Shown here: positions 30,515 through 38,442 of the stretch, in pieces | Position numbering within the stretch: the stretch's first letter is position 1 | How the letters are laid out: each line of letters starts with the position of its first letter | Origin: Streptomyces physcomitrii | GTDB taxonomy: Bacteria; Actinomycetota; Actinomycetes; Streptomycetales; Streptomycetaceae | Assembly (NCBI RefSeq): GCF_012273655.1 | Contig: NZ_JAAWWP010000001.1 | Location: forward strand, 1-64,000 | DNA length: 64,000 bases | Direction of reading: 5' to 3' | Translations under genes and position numbers: made by a program | The notes under the pieces: generated by a model | Told to the model about the DNA's origin: nothing | Database searches by the model: none | The model's input: the letters and a program-made list of their open reading frames with translations, nothing else

Positions 30515-30961
30515 TCAGAACCCCTCGGGCTCCGACCCGGTGAGGCCCGGGGCGGTACGGAGGCGGAGCAGGCCTCTTCCCCAGGTGGTGGCCGCGATGG
30601 GCAACCTCCGTACGGGCCCCGGCAGTTGAGGCGCGGTGGTCTGGGTGAGGAAGACGTAGCGGGTGCCGTCCTCATCTCTGGCGCAGAAGACGTAGGGCTC
30701 CCCGAGGGCCACGCAGTCCAGGGCCCAGCTGTGTTCGTCCGGGTCGATCGCCCAGGCGCGTACGGGGCGGGCGCAGGGAGGGGGAAGCTGGTCCGCGACG
30801 TGCTGCGCGCGGGCGTGCAGCCAACGCAGCGCCGAGCGAGGGGAGTTGGTGCGGTGCTCACCGAGCGGTATCCAGGAGCCGCCGGGCGTGTGGGCGGTGA
30901 GGCGGGCGCTGTAGGTGCCGCGGACCCGGTCTCGTAAGGGAGCTTCGTACAGCAGCGTCAC
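30515..30961 (-). CDS. Small hypothetical protein coupled to an RsbW-like ATPase
   Basis: The 148-residue protein starts at a GTG that overlaps the stop of the upstream ATPase gene (GTGA), so the two are co-translated. It contains YSARLTAHTPGGSWIPLGEHRT, a HARAQHVADQLPPPC segment, and a WALDCVALGEPYVF strand pair. No known domain is recognised and no signal peptide or membrane helix is present. The tight coupling suggests it works with the ATPase. Confidence 0.72.
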   Translation of the reverse strand: MTLLYEAPLRDRVRGTYSARLTAHTPGGSWIPLGEHRTNSPRSALRWLHARAQHVADQLPPPCARPVRAWAIDPDEHSWALDCVALGEPYVFCARDEDGTRYVFLTQTTAPQLPGPVRRLPIAATTWGRGLLRLRTAPGLTGSEPEGF

Positions 30962-31398
30962 GCGGTTGCCGCCTTCTTCACCAGCAGGCGCGCCCATACG
31001 GTCTTGCCGACTCCGAGGCGGGGTGCGACGCCCCAGGAGTCGGCGAGCGCGGTCACGAGGGCGAGGCCCCGGCCGGACTCGTCTTCTGGTCCGGCCTCCC
31101 TCATCGTGGGCTTCTCGTCGCTTGCGTCGGAGACTTCGAGGCGCAGCTCGGTCCCGTTCAACTCGAAGCGGACCAGGATCTCGTGCCCGGGGCGGGTCTT
31201 GGCGCAGAGGGCGTTGGTGGCCAGCTCGGAGAGCAACAGCACGGCGGTGTCGGTGACTTCGCCGTCCACCTGCCACAGGGCGAGCTGCTGGCGCAGGGCG
31301 TCGCGGGCGCGGGCGACGTTGCGGCGGTGGCGGGGGTACTGGTGGGAGACCGCCTTGACGGCGGCGGATGTTGCAGCTGGTACGGCACTTTCGGGCAT
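30958..31398 (-). CDS. RsbW-like ATP-binding protein (HATPase_c)
   Basis: The 146-residue single-domain GHKL ATPase resembles anti-sigma factor kinases. It shows the N-box LLLSELATNAL (about 54-64) and the G-box ESGRGLALVTALADSWG (about 107-123), with a degenerate lid. Streptomyces encodes many such proteins beside XRE/DUF397 genes. It may bind a sigma factor, anti-anti-sigma factor or the DUF397 proteins nearby; none of these is proven. The ATG follows GAGGGGTTGAG. It is divergent from the XRE gene across a 273-bp gap that is less G+C-rich than its surroundings. Confidence 0.85.
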   Translation of the reverse strand: MPESAVPAATSAAVKAVSHQYPRHRRNVARARDALRQQLALWQVDGEVTDTAVLLLSELATNALCAKTRPGHEILVRFELNGTELRLEVSDASDEKPTMREAGPEDESGRGLALVTALADSWGVAPRLGVGKTVWARLLVKKAATA

Positions 31399-31671
31399 GG
31401 CTCAACCCCTCGGGATCAGGCGACGGCGGTGCGCAGGGATGGGGAGCGGTCTCGCGGTCGTCCTCCCGCGGGAGAGACTTCGGCCGCTCTTCAGCAGGCA
31501 TGCGTCACACAGGGTGAAGACATAGGTGTGACTTGATGCGCAGTCACATGTTCTGCCGCACTCAGCATGCTCCTTTTGGCGGTTGGGTTGCAACAAGGAT
31601 GGCCGAGTTAGCAAGAAGTCGAACAGGCATCCCCATCGTCGGGCGCGTCAGGCACGTGCAACACTGCGTCC

Positions 31672-32583
31672 ATGACCGAGAACCGCGCGTCGTCGCCTCA
31701 GGAACGTGCGACGCCGACCATCATGCGGCGTCGCGTCGGTGCTCAGATCCGTCGCTGGCGCGGCGAGTTGAAGTCGGGCGAGGCCGCCAAGCTGATGCCG
31801 GGCTGGGACACCACCAAGCTCAGCCGCATTGAGCGCGGGCTGTACCACATCTCGGGTGACGACGTGCGCACCTTCACCGCCAAGCTCGGCGTCGAGGACC
31901 CCGAGGGTGTGGAGGAAGTCGCCAGTGTGGCGGAGGAGCCGGCGGGTGGGGCGCACGGGTGGTGGAAGGCGTACGACAGCCGGGTGCCTGAAGCCCTGAT
32001 CGACTTCGTGCAGCTCGAATCACGAGCTAGCAAGATCCGTATGTACCATCCCGTCGTGATCCCCGGGCTGCTCCAAACTCCAAGTTACGTGCGGGAGATC
32101 ATCGGAGGCTCGCCCGCAGCGATTAGTCCAGAGCAGGCAGAGATCCTGGTCTCGATCCGTCTGGCGCGTCAGGAAGTGCTCACTCGCAGGGACAACCCGG
32201 TCGAGTTCCATGCGCTTGTGCCCGAGTCGGCGTTCCACGCCACCTTCGAGGCCGGACCCGGCGTCATGAAGGATCAGTTGCGGAAGCTGTTGGACGTATC
32301 CGAGCGTCCCAACGTGAGATTGCAGATTCTCCCGCTCACCGCCCACCCGACGTATGGATCAAACGGAGCGACAACGATCCTGACCTTTAAGCATCCTTGG
32401 GTGTCGGTGGTCAGCGTCGACAACCCCATGGGCGGCACCCACAGTGAAGATCCCGCTGAAATCGGCTTCATGGAGCGGGTGTTCACAGCAGCTGCCGACA
32501 CTGCGCTTCCCGTGGACGAGTCACGGGACCTCATCACCGAGTACCTGGAAGGAAAGCCGAAGTGGCCAACAACAGAAGCCTGA
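31672..32583 (+). CDS. XRE family regulator with DUF5753 (Scr1) domain
   Basis: The 303-residue protein has an N-terminal Cro/C1-type helix-turn-helix (about 20-75, MRRRVGAQIRRWRGELKSGEAA then TTKLSRIERG). A DUF5753 effector domain follows (about 105-290, MYHPVVIPGLLQTPSYVREI and the HATFEAGPGVMKDQLRKLL segment). This is the WhiJ-like class found in many copies in Streptomyces, always next to DUF397 genes. It overlaps the first DUF397 gene by 22 bp. Codon use is visibly less G+C-biased than in the flanking core genes, consistent with an accessory module. Confidence 0.9.
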   Translation: MTENRASSPQERATPTIMRRRVGAQIRRWRGELKSGEAAKLMPGWDTTKLSRIERGLYHISGDDVRTFTAKLGVEDPEGVEEVASVAEEPAGGAHGWWKAYDSRVPEALIDFVQLESRASKIRMYHPVVIPGLLQTPSYVREIIGGSPAAISPEQAEILVSIRLARQEVLTRRDNPVEFHALVPESAFHATFEAGPGVMKDQLRKLLDVSERPNVRLQILPLTAHPTYGSNGATTILTFKHPWVSVVSVDNPMGGTHSEDPAEIGFMERVFTAAADTALPVDESRDLITEYLEGKPKWPTTEA

Positions 32584-32801
32584 GGGCGACCGATCTCCCC
32601 AGTGCCGACTGGCGGAAGTCGTCGTACAGCGGCGGCGAGGCAGGCCAGTGCGTCGAGATCGCCGCCAATCTCGTTGCTTCGCATGGCATGGTCCCCATCC
32701 GTGACTCCAAGGCCCCCACCGGCCCCATTCTGGGTCTTCGCGTTGACGCGTTCTCGTCGTTCGTGGCGGGGATCAAGGCGGGTCAGCTGGGTACCGTCTG
32801 A
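32562..32801 (+). CDS. DUF397 domain protein, copy 1
   Basis: This 79-residue DUF397 protein has the full signature: WRKSSYSGGEAGQCVEIA, then VPIRDSKAPTGPILGLRVDAFSSFVAGIKAGQLGTV. The GTG start lies inside the 3' end of the XRE/DUF5753 gene, behind GGAAGGAAAG, so it is translationally coupled to it. It is the most diverged of three copies. DUF397 proteins are small partners of WhiJ-like regulators and are proposed to modulate their DNA binding. Confidence 0.9.
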   Translation: MANNRSLRATDLPSADWRKSSYSGGEAGQCVEIAANLVASHGMVPIRDSKAPTGPILGLRVDAFSSFVAGIKAGQLGTV

Positions 32802-32819
32802 TCGTCCGAGCGTTACAAC

Positions 32820-32858
32820 GGCCCCGTCGTTATCCCTTAGCTGGGGTGTGGCGGGGCC
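32820..32858 (+). promoter_or_regulatory. Intergenic hairpin ahead of DUF397 copy 2
   Basis: A 7-bp G+C stem (GGCCCCG with CGGGGCC) encloses a 25-base core (TCGTTATCCCTTAG followed by TGGGG). An almost identical 39-nt element lies before copy 3. Its position between stop and next start suggests an attenuating, processing or partial termination element. Confidence 0.55.
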
Positions 32859-32881
32859 GCTGTCAAGGGAAGGGTTTCTCG

Positions 32882-33091
32882 ATGGCTGCCGATTCTCCTC
32901 GCTGGTTCAAGTCCTCCTACAGCGGTGGTGAGGGCAACTGTGTTGAGGTGGCTGACCTTCGCCGGTCGTCCTTCCCCGCTATCGCTGTCCGTGATTCCAA
33001 GAACCTCAGCGGTCCTGTTCTGGGTCTTCGCATTGGCGCGTTCTCGTTGTTCGTGGCGGGCGTCAAGGCTGGGCAGCTGGGTACCGTCTGA
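32882..33091 (+). CDS. DUF397 domain protein, copy 2
   Basis: This 69-residue protein begins MAADSPRWFKSSYSGGEGNCVEVADL and ends SLFVAGVKAGQLGTV, with the central VRDSKNLSGPVLGLR motif. The ATG at 32882 follows GGGAAGGG. It lies in the first unit of a tandem duplication and has a close paralogue immediately downstream. It shares the C-terminal KAGQLGTV with copy 1. Confidence 0.9.
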   Translation: MAADSPRWFKSSYSGGEGNCVEVADLRRSSFPAIAVRDSKNLSGPVLGLRIGAFSLFVAGVKAGQLGTV

Positions 33092-33101
33092 GCTGTACAA
33101 C

Positions 33102-33140
33102 GGCCCCGTCGTTATCCCTTAGTTGGGGTGTAGTGGGGCC
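33102..33140 (+). promoter_or_regulatory. Intergenic hairpin ahead of DUF397 copy 3
   Basis: This is the second copy of the 39-nt element, with the same GGCCCC/GGGGCC stem and the same TCGTTATCCCTTAG core. Only a few substitutions separate it from the first copy, one of which turns a C-G closing pair into a wobble pair. Stem pairing is therefore preserved. Confidence 0.55.
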
Positions 33141-33164
33141 GATGCCTAGGGAAAGGGGTTCTTG

Positions 33165-33374
33165 ATGGCTGCCGATTCTCCTCGCTGGTTCACGTCCTCG
33201 TACAGCGCCGGTGAGGACAACTGTGTTGAGGTCGCCGACCTTCGTCAGTCGCCCTTCCCCGTCATCGCCGTCCGTGACTCCAAGGCCCCCACCGGCCCCG
33301 TCCTAGGCCTCCGCGCCGACGCCTTCTCCTCGTTTCTCGCGGGCGTCAAGGGCGGGCGGCTCGGCGCCGTCTGA
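33165..33374 (+). CDS. DUF397 domain protein, copy 3
   Basis: This 69-residue protein reads MAADSPRWFTSSYSAGEDNC at its start and has VRDSKAPTGPVLGLRADAFSSFLAGVKGG later. The ATG at 33165 follows AAAGGGG; a TTG one codon earlier is possible. It differs from copy 2 at several surface-like positions while keeping the signature residues (SSYS, NCVEVADL, RDSK, FVAG/FLAG). It is the last gene of the regulator cluster. Confidence 0.9.
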   Translation: MAADSPRWFTSSYSAGEDNCVEVADLRQSPFPVIAVRDSKAPTGPVLGLRADAFSSFLAGVKGGRLGAV

Positions 33375-33423
33375 GCGTCCGGGGGCCGCGCGGCACCGGC
33401 GTCGTCACTCGTACGGGGGGGCG

Positions 33424-34137
33424 ATGTCAGTGGCCTCGCGTACGTTTCCTCGCATGACGCCGACTGCCGACCCCGCTGCGACACCGACCCCTGAACCGCT
33501 GTATCTGACGGCCACCCGCACCTCCTACAGCGCCATCGCGGAGCCCTATCTGGACTACGCCCTGGAGGAGTTCGGGACCGAGCCGTACGGGCGGGCGATG
33601 CTCACCGCCTTCGCGGAGCGGATACGGGCGCGCGGGGGCGCCAGGGTGGTCGAGGTGGGCAGTGGCCCCGGGTACGTCACCTCCTATCTGCACGGGCTCG
33701 GCCTCGACATCTCCGGTGTGGACCTGGCCCCGGGGATGGTCGCCCTGGCCTCGCGGAGCTACCCCGGACTCCGCTTCACCGAGGGCACGATGACCGCGCT
33801 CGACCTGCCGGACGCCTGTCTCGGCGGGCTCGTCGCCTGGTACTCCCTCATCCACATCCCGCCGGAGCACCGACCGGGCGTCCTCGCCGAGTTCCACCGG
33901 GTGCTCGCCCCGGGCGGGTACCTCCAACTCGCCTTCCAGACAGGCCAGGAGGAGCCGCTCCACTTCGCCGAGGCCTTCGGCCACCCGGTCTCGCTCGACT
34001 TCCACCGCCTCGCGCCCGAGGACCTCACCGAGCAGCTGACCCGTACCGGATTCACGGTCCGCGCCAGCCTGGTGCGCGCCCCGGAGGAGACGGAACGGAC
34101 CCCGCACGCCTACGTACTGGCGTGCAAGGAAGAGTGA
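33424..34137 (+). CDS. Class I SAM-dependent methyltransferase
   Basis: The 237-residue methyltransferase has motif I VVEVGSGPGYVTSYL (about 75-89), motif II near GVDLAPGMVALA, and the post-core LVAWYSLIHIPPEHRPGVLAEFHRVL segment of the small-molecule Methyltransf_11/25 group. The substrate is unknown. The ATG at 33424 has GGGGG upstream; an ATG at 33454 with a -10-like TACGTT just ahead could be a leaderless start ten residues later. A DinB-like gene starts 13 bp downstream, so the two are probably co-transcribed. Confidence 0.86.
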   Translation: MSVASRTFPRMTPTADPAATPTPEPLYLTATRTSYSAIAEPYLDYALEEFGTEPYGRAMLTAFAERIRARGGARVVEVGSGPGYVTSYLHGLGLDISGVDLAPGMVALASRSYPGLRFTEGTMTALDLPDACLGGLVAWYSLIHIPPEHRPGVLAEFHRVLAPGGYLQLAFQTGQEEPLHFAEAFGHPVSLDFHRLAPEDLTEQLTRTGFTVRASLVRAPEETERTPHAYVLACKEE

Positions 34138-34149
34138 AAGGTACAGGAC

Positions 34150-34683
34150 ATGAGTACGGGTACGACCCCGGACGGGCGCGCCGTCCCGCCGCCCCGGGCC
34201 GGTGAACGCGCCACCCTGGAGAGCTGGCTGGACTTCCACCGGGCCACGCTGGAACTCAAGTGCGCGGGCCTGGACGACGCCCAGCTGCGGCTCGCCCCGG
34301 TGCCGCCCTCCTCGATGACGCTCCTCGGCCTTGTCCAGCACCTCGCCGAGATCGAACGCAACTGGTTCCAGCGGGTGTTCGCCGGTCTGCGGGTGCCGCC
34401 GGTGTACGAGGAGGGCGGCCCGGACGCCTTCACGCTGAGCCCGGACCGGGGCATCGAGGAGGCGCTGGCCGCCTGGCGCGCCGAGGTGGCCCGGAGCCGC
34501 GAGATCACCGCCGCCGCCCTCCTGGAGGACACCGGCATACCGCCCGCGCCCGAGTCCGCGTACCTCGGAGAGGAGGGAGTCTCGCTGCGCTGGATCCTGG
34601 TCCATCTGATCGAGGAGTACGCCCGGCACAACGGCCACGCCGATCTGATCAGGGAGTGCCTCGACGGGGCCACCGGGGCCTGA
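34150..34683 (+). CDS. DinB-like (DUF664) protein
   Basis: The 177-residue four-helix-bundle protein of the DinB/DUF664 superfamily has candidate metal-ligand histidines in [15 protein letters not shown] and in [20 protein letters not shown]. Relatives act as thiol-dependent transferases (mycothiol or bacillithiol S-transferases and maleylpyruvate isomerases), so a mycothiol-linked activity is possible but not shown. The ATG at 34150 follows a GGACA spacer. Confidence 0.84.
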   Translation: MSTGTTPDGRAVPPPRAGERATLESWLDFHRATLELKCAGLDDAQLRLAPVPPSSMTLLGLVQHLAEIERNWFQRVFAGLRVPPVYEEGGPDAFTLSPDRGIEEALAAWRAEVARSREITAAALLEDTGIPPAPESAYLGEEGVSLRWILVHLIEEYARHNGHADLIRECLDGATGA

Positions 34684-34745
34684 GCGCGGGCGTCCGGCGC
34701 GGTCCGCGCCGAGCGGGCCGTGCCGCCCCAGCCCGGGGCCGGTGC

Positions 34746-34821
34746 CGCCTGCGCCGGGACCGTCACGCCTGCGCCGGGGCTCGTCATGCCTGGACCGGGG
34801 CCGTCATGCCGGGGCCGGGGG
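34746..34821. repeat. Short imperfect intergenic repeat
   Basis: About four copies of a 20-21-bp unit (GCCTGCGCCGGGACCGTCAC-like, drifting to GCCTGGACCGGGGCCGTCAT) lie between the convergent DinB-like and galE genes. Confidence 0.5.
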
Positions 34822-34830
34822 CCCTGCCGC

Positions 34831-35808
34831 CTACGGGTGGCGGTGCAGCCAGCCCGCCCAGGCGGAGGTGACCATGTCCCGGACGTCGTGGCGGGCCTTC
34901 CAGCCCAGCTCGGCGTGGACCCGGTCGGCGGCGGCGACCACCGAGGCCGGGTCGCCGGGGCGGCGGGGCGCGACCTCGGGGGCGAGCCGGTGGCCGGTGA
35001 CCTCGCCGATCAGCTCGGTCATGGCGCGCACCGAAACACCTTCGCCGCGGCCGATGTTGAGGGTGAGGTCGGAGCCGGGCGCGCTCGCGGTGAGCCGCCG
35101 GGCGGCGGCCACATGGGCCTCGGCCAGGTCGCTGACGTGGATGTAGTCCCGTACGCAGGTGCCGTCCGGGGTGGCGTAGTCGTCGCCGAAGATGCGGGGG
35201 GCGGTGCCCTCGGTGAGCTTCTCGAAGACCATCGGGATCAGGTTGAAGACGCCGGTGTCCGCCAGCTCCGGGGCGGCGGCTCCCGCGACGTTGAAGTAGC
35301 GCAGGTTCGCGGTGGCCAGCCCATGGGCCCGGCCGGTCGCCCGCACCAGCCACTCACCGGCGAGCTTGGTCTCGCCGTACGGGGACATCGGCAGGCAGGG
35401 GGTGTCCTCGGTGACCAGACCGGAGGCCCCGGTGTCCGGCATGCCGTAGACGGCGGCGGAGGAGGAGAAGACGAAGGAGGGGACACCGGCCGCGGTCACG
35501 GCCTGGAGCACCGTGCGCAGGCCCTCGACATTGGTGCGGTAGTAGTGCAGCGGCAGCTTCACCGACTCGCCGACCTGCTTGCTCGCGGCCAGGTGCACCA
35601 CGCCGGTGATCCGGTGCCGGGCGAGGGTGCGCTCCAGGAGGTCGTGGTCGAGGACCGAGCCCTCGACGAGGGGCACCTCGGCGGGGAGGCGGTCGGCGAG
35701 GCCGGTGGAGAGGTCGTCGTAGACGACGGCCTGCTCGCCCGCCGCGGTCATGGCGCGCACCACGTGCGCTCCGATGTAACCGGCCCCGCCGGTGATCAGC
35801 CAGGTCAT
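34831..35808 (-). CDS. galE: UDP-glucose 4-epimerase
   Basis: GalE interconverts UDP-glucose and UDP-galactose for galactose use and cell-surface glycan supply. The 325-residue short-chain dehydrogenase fold has the NAD motif [10 protein letters not shown] (about 7-16), the catalytic Ser in [10 protein letters not shown] and the Tyr-x-x-x-Lys in YGETK. The substrate segment is [15 protein letters not shown]. Many Streptomyces carry two galE genes; this one is outside a gal operon. The ATG at 35808 precedes the conserved [13 protein letters not shown]. It lies downstream of ohrR but with a 233-bp gap. Confidence 0.94.
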   Translation of the reverse strand: MTWLITGGAGYIGAHVVRAMTAAGEQAVVYDDLSTGLADRLPAEVPLVEGSVLDHDLLERTLARHRITGVVHLAASKQVGESVKLPLHYYRTNVEGLRTVLQAVTAAGVPSFVFSSSAAVYGMPDTGASGLVTEDTPCLPMSPYGETKLAGEWLVRATGRAHGLATANLRYFNVAGAAAPELADTGVFNLIPMVFEKLTEGTAPRIFGDDYATPDGTCVRDYIHVSDLAEAHVAAARRLTASAPGSDLTLNIGRGEGVSVRAMTELIGEVTGHRLAPEVAPRRPGDPASVVAAADRVHAELGWKARHDVRDMVTSAWAGWLHRHP

Positions 35809-36041
35809 GCTCTGCGTCCGCCTGTCCGTCTGCTGTGCTGTGCGTGCCGCCGTCTCCGGCAACCGTTCCGCCGGGAAGTGTGCCAGACGGGGCGGCTCCG
35901 GCGCCGTTCGCGGCCCGCCGGACAGGCCTGGTGCGGGGTGGCCCCGGGGGCGCGCGGCCGTGGCCTTCGGGGCGCCCGGCAGTCGCCGTCGCGGCACCCG
36001 GCCCTGGTCCCGGACGCGCGCGACGGTGGCCCCGGACCGCC

Positions 36042-36713
36042 TCAGCCGCAGCCCCGGCCTTCGGCGGTCCGAGCCGCGGTGCCGTTCTCGCCGGTGCCGC
36101 TCTCCCCGGCTGGTTCCCCGGCCTCCGCCCCGGCCTCGTCCTCGTCGCGGCCGGTCAGATCGACCCGGTCGAGCGCGTCGATCAGGCGGTCCAGGGTGCC
36201 GCGCAGGTCCCGCAGTTCCTCCAGTCCGAAGCCGGTGGCCCCGGCTATCCGGCGCGGGACACGCAGGGCCCGTTCGCGCAGGGCGGCTCCCTCGGGGGTG
36301 AGCCGGATGCCGACGGAGCGCTCGTCGCGGGTGCTGCGCTGCCGGGTGACGAGACCCGCCGCCTCCAGGCGCTTGAGCAGGGGCGAGAGGGTGCCGGAGT
36401 CGAGCCGCAGCTCCTCGCCGAGCCGCTTGACCGGCAGTTCGCCCCGCTCCCACAGGACCAGCATCACCAGGTACTGCGGGTAGGTGAGGCCGAGGTCCTT
36501 CAGGAGCACCCGGTAGACGCCGTTGAAGGCGCGCGAGGCCGCGTGCAGGGAGAAGCAGATCTGCCGGTCGAGGCGGAGCATGTCCCCGGCGGGCAGCTCG
36601 CCGGCGAGCACGGCCTCGGAGAGCGTCGGACCGGCGGCGGAGCCGGACGGGGCGGACGAGGCCGGGGAGCCGGACGGGGTCGGGGCGGGGGTCGGAGGGG
36701 GCGTCGCGGTCAT
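36042..36713 (-). CDS. ohrR: MarR family organic peroxide sensor OhrR
   Basis: OhrR represses ohr until its reactive cysteine is oxidised by organic hydroperoxides. The 223-residue protein carries the sensor Cys53 in [16 protein letters not shown], the winged-helix [32 protein letters not shown] region (helices split by a turn), and [20 protein letters not shown]. It is longer than usual OhrR because of a Pro/Ser/Ala-rich stretch of about 44 residues before the conserved start; the real initiation could be the ATG at 36581. It also has an acidic Gly/Glu tail. It is divergent from ohrA, with a palindrome between them. Confidence 0.92.
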   Translation of the reverse strand: MTATPPPTPAPTPSGSPASSAPSGSAAGPTLSEAVLAGELPAGDMLRLDRQICFSLHAASRAFNGVYRVLLKDLGLTYPQYLVMLVLWERGELPVKRLGEELRLDSGTLSPLLKRLEAAGLVTRQRSTRDERSVGIRLTPEGAALRERALRVPRRIAGATGFGLEELRDLRGTLDRLIDALDRVDLTGRDEDEAGAEAGEPAGESGTGENGTAARTAEGRGCG

Positions 36714-36750
36714 GGATCCAGGGTAGCCCGGCACCTCCGGTACACGATTG

Positions 36751-36764
36751 AGTTGTGCACAACT
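36751..36764. promoter_or_regulatory. Candidate OhrR operator
   Basis: This perfect 14-bp palindrome AGTTGTGCACAACT lies in the A/T-richest patch between the divergent ohrR and ohrA genes. Additional TTG..CAA-like half-sites (GATTGAG, TTAGTTGC) flank it. The position fits autoregulation of ohrR and repression of ohrA. Confidence 0.65.
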
Positions 36765-36900
36765 TAGTTGCGTGCTCTACTGGAGCACGCGAAGCGGAGA
36801 CGCCCGCGAACGGAACGAAGCGACCGACTGACGGAACGCACGGGCCAGTCGGCGGCACACCGACCGCGCAAGCAGACCAGCCAACAGAGGAGACCCCGCG

Positions 36901-37311
36901 ATGGACGCGCTCTACACCGCAGTGGCGACGGCCAACGGCCGCGACGGACGGGCCGTGAGCTCGGACGGTCAGATCGACCTGCCGCTCGCCTTCCCGACCG
37001 CGCTCGGCGGTGACGGCAAGGGCACCAACCCCGAGCAGCTCTTCGCCGCGGGCTACGCCGCCTGCTACGCGAGCGCCCTCGGCCTCGTCGGACGGCAGGC
37101 CAAGGTCGACACCGGTGAGATCTCGGTGACCGCCGAGGTGGGCATCGGCGACGACGGCGACGGTTTCGCCCTCAAGGTCACCCTCCGCGTCGAACTCCCC
37201 GAGAACCTGTCCGGCTCCGTCGGCGAGGACCTCGTCCACAAGGCCCACCAGGTCTGCCCGTACTCCAAGGCGACCCGGGGCAACATCCCGGTCGACCTCG
37301 TCATCGAGTAG
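36901..37311 (+). CDS. ohrA: Organic hydroperoxide resistance protein
   Basis: This 136-residue Ohr/OsmC family thiol peroxidase detoxifies organic hydroperoxides. The two catalytic cysteines are Cys55 (GYAACYASAL) and Cys119 (HQVCPYSKATRGN). The N-terminal active-site region (TNPEQLFAAG) is also typical of Ohr. The ATG at 36901 follows GAGGAGACC. It is divergent from its regulator ohrR and followed by a terminator, so it is monocistronic. Confidence 0.95.
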   Translation: MDALYTAVATANGRDGRAVSSDGQIDLPLAFPTALGGDGKGTNPEQLFAAGYAACYASALGLVGRQAKVDTGEISVTAEVGIGDDGDGFALKVTLRVELPENLSGSVGEDLVHKAHQVCPYSKATRGNIPVDLVIE

Positions 37312-37400
37312 CCGGCCTCATGGCGGGCCCCGGCGCCGGACCGTGCGCGGCACGGACGAACGGCGTAGCGGGAGCGGCCCCGCCGATGCCACCCACGCCA

Positions 37401-37432
37401 GAGGGGCGGACCGGTCACCCGGTCCGCCCCTC
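37401..37432. terminator. ohrA terminator
   Basis: A perfect 14-bp stem (37401-37414 with 37419-37432) has a TCAC loop, 90 bp after ohrA. It lies between convergent transcripts and can act in both directions. Confidence 0.8.
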
Positions 37433-37462
37433 CGTCCTGCCCTGCTGTCCCGCCCGGAGGCG

Positions 37463-37483
37463 GGGGAGTGCTCAGCGCTCCCC
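37463..37483 (-). terminator. Terminator hairpin of the ABC importer operon
   Basis: A 9-bp stem with one wobble pair and a three-base loop lies 48 bp beyond the permease stop on the minus strand. Part of it (GGCGGGGGAGTGCTCAGC) is repeated directly at about 37495-37512. Confidence 0.5.
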
Positions 37484-37530
37484 TCCCGTATCGCGGCGGG
37501 GGAGTGCTCAGCCCTGCTCGGTGCCCCGCG

Positions 37531-38442
37531 TCACTTGACGGCGCCCGCCATGACCCCGGTGACGAACTGCCGCTGGAAGGCGAAGAAGACCGCCAGCGGG
37601 ATCACCATGGAGATGAAGGCGCCCGGTGCCAGGACGTCGATGTTGTTGCCGAACTGGCGGACCTGGGTCTGCAGCGCCACGGTCACCGGCTGGTTGCCGG
37701 GGTCCGCGAAGATCAGCGAGACCAGCATGTCGTTCCACACCCACAGGAACTGGAAGATCCCCAGCGAGGCGATCGCCGGTCCGCCGAGCGGCATCACCAC
37801 GCGGAAGAAGAGCCGCAGCTCACCGGCGCCGTCGAGGCGGGCGGCCTCCAGGAGTTCCCGGGGGATCTCCGCGAAGAAGTTCCGCAGCAGGAAGACCGCG
37901 AACGGCAGGCCGAAGCCGGTGTGGAAGAGGACCACCCCGAACACCGAGCCGAAGATGCCGAGGTCGCCGAAGAGCCGCGCGATCGGCAGCAGGGCGACCT
38001 GGACGGGCACCACGAGCAGGCCGACCACCCCGAGGAACCACCAGTCCCGGCCGGGGAAGTCCATCCACGCGAAGGCGTACCCGGCGAGCGAGCCGACCAC
38101 GACGACGAGCAGCGTCGCCGGGACCGTGATGATCAGCGTGTTCCACAGCGAGTCGGTGATCTGGGAGTTGTCGAGCAGCTTGGAGTAGCTGTCGAAGGTG
38201 ATCTGCGAGGGCTCGCCGATCAGGTTCCACCAGCCGCTGTCGGCGGTGTCCTCGGGCGTGCGCAGCGAGGCGAGCAGCAGCCCGACCGTGGGCGCCAGCC
38301 AGAGCAGGCCGACCATGATCAGGAAGATCCGCAGGAAGCCGCCTCCCGCCGCACCGGCGATCCGGGAGGCCACCGAGGGCTTCGCCAGGCCGCTGCGTTC
38401 GGCGGCGGGGGCGCCGTCGAGGACCTCAGTCTGTGCGGTCAT
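37531..38442 (-). CDS. Carbohydrate ABC transporter permease (MalG-like)
   Basis: The 303-residue inner-membrane permease has six transmembrane helices. The cytoplasmic EAA loop that docks the ATPase reads EIPRELLEAARLDGAGELRLFFRVVMPL. It matches the MalG/CUT1 class for oligosaccharides. It starts four bases inside the upstream permease (ATGA), so the pair is translationally coupled. No ATPase gene is present in the cluster, as is usual in Streptomyces, where MsiK serves many importers. Confidence 0.93.
   Translation of the reverse strand: MTAQTEVLDGAPAAERSGLAKPSVASRIAGAAGGGFLRIFLIMVGLLWLAPTVGLLLASLRTPEDTADSGWWNLIGEPSQITFDSYSKLLDNSQITDSLWNTLIITVPATLLVVVVGSLAGYAFAWMDFPGRDWWFLGVVGLLVVPVQVALLPIARLFGDLGIFGSVFGVVLFHTGFGLPFAVFLLRNFFAEIPRELLEAARLDGAGELRLFFRVVMPLGGPAIASLGIFQFLWVWNDMLVSLIFADPGNQPVTVALQTQVRQFGNNIDVLAPGAFISMVIPLAVFFAFQRQFVTGVMAGAVK

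Larger units (their letters stand above)
32814..33374 (+). repeat. Tandem duplication carrying DUF397 copies 2 and 3
   Basis: Unit A (32814-33091, 278 bp) and unit B (33096-33374, 279 bp) each hold the same 39-nt hairpin, a spacer, a ribosome site and a DUF397 gene. The hairpins and the first 40 bp of both genes are nearly identical, with differences concentrated further into the genes. Both stop at the gene's stop codon, which indicates a recent gene-plus-leader duplication. Confidence 0.88.
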
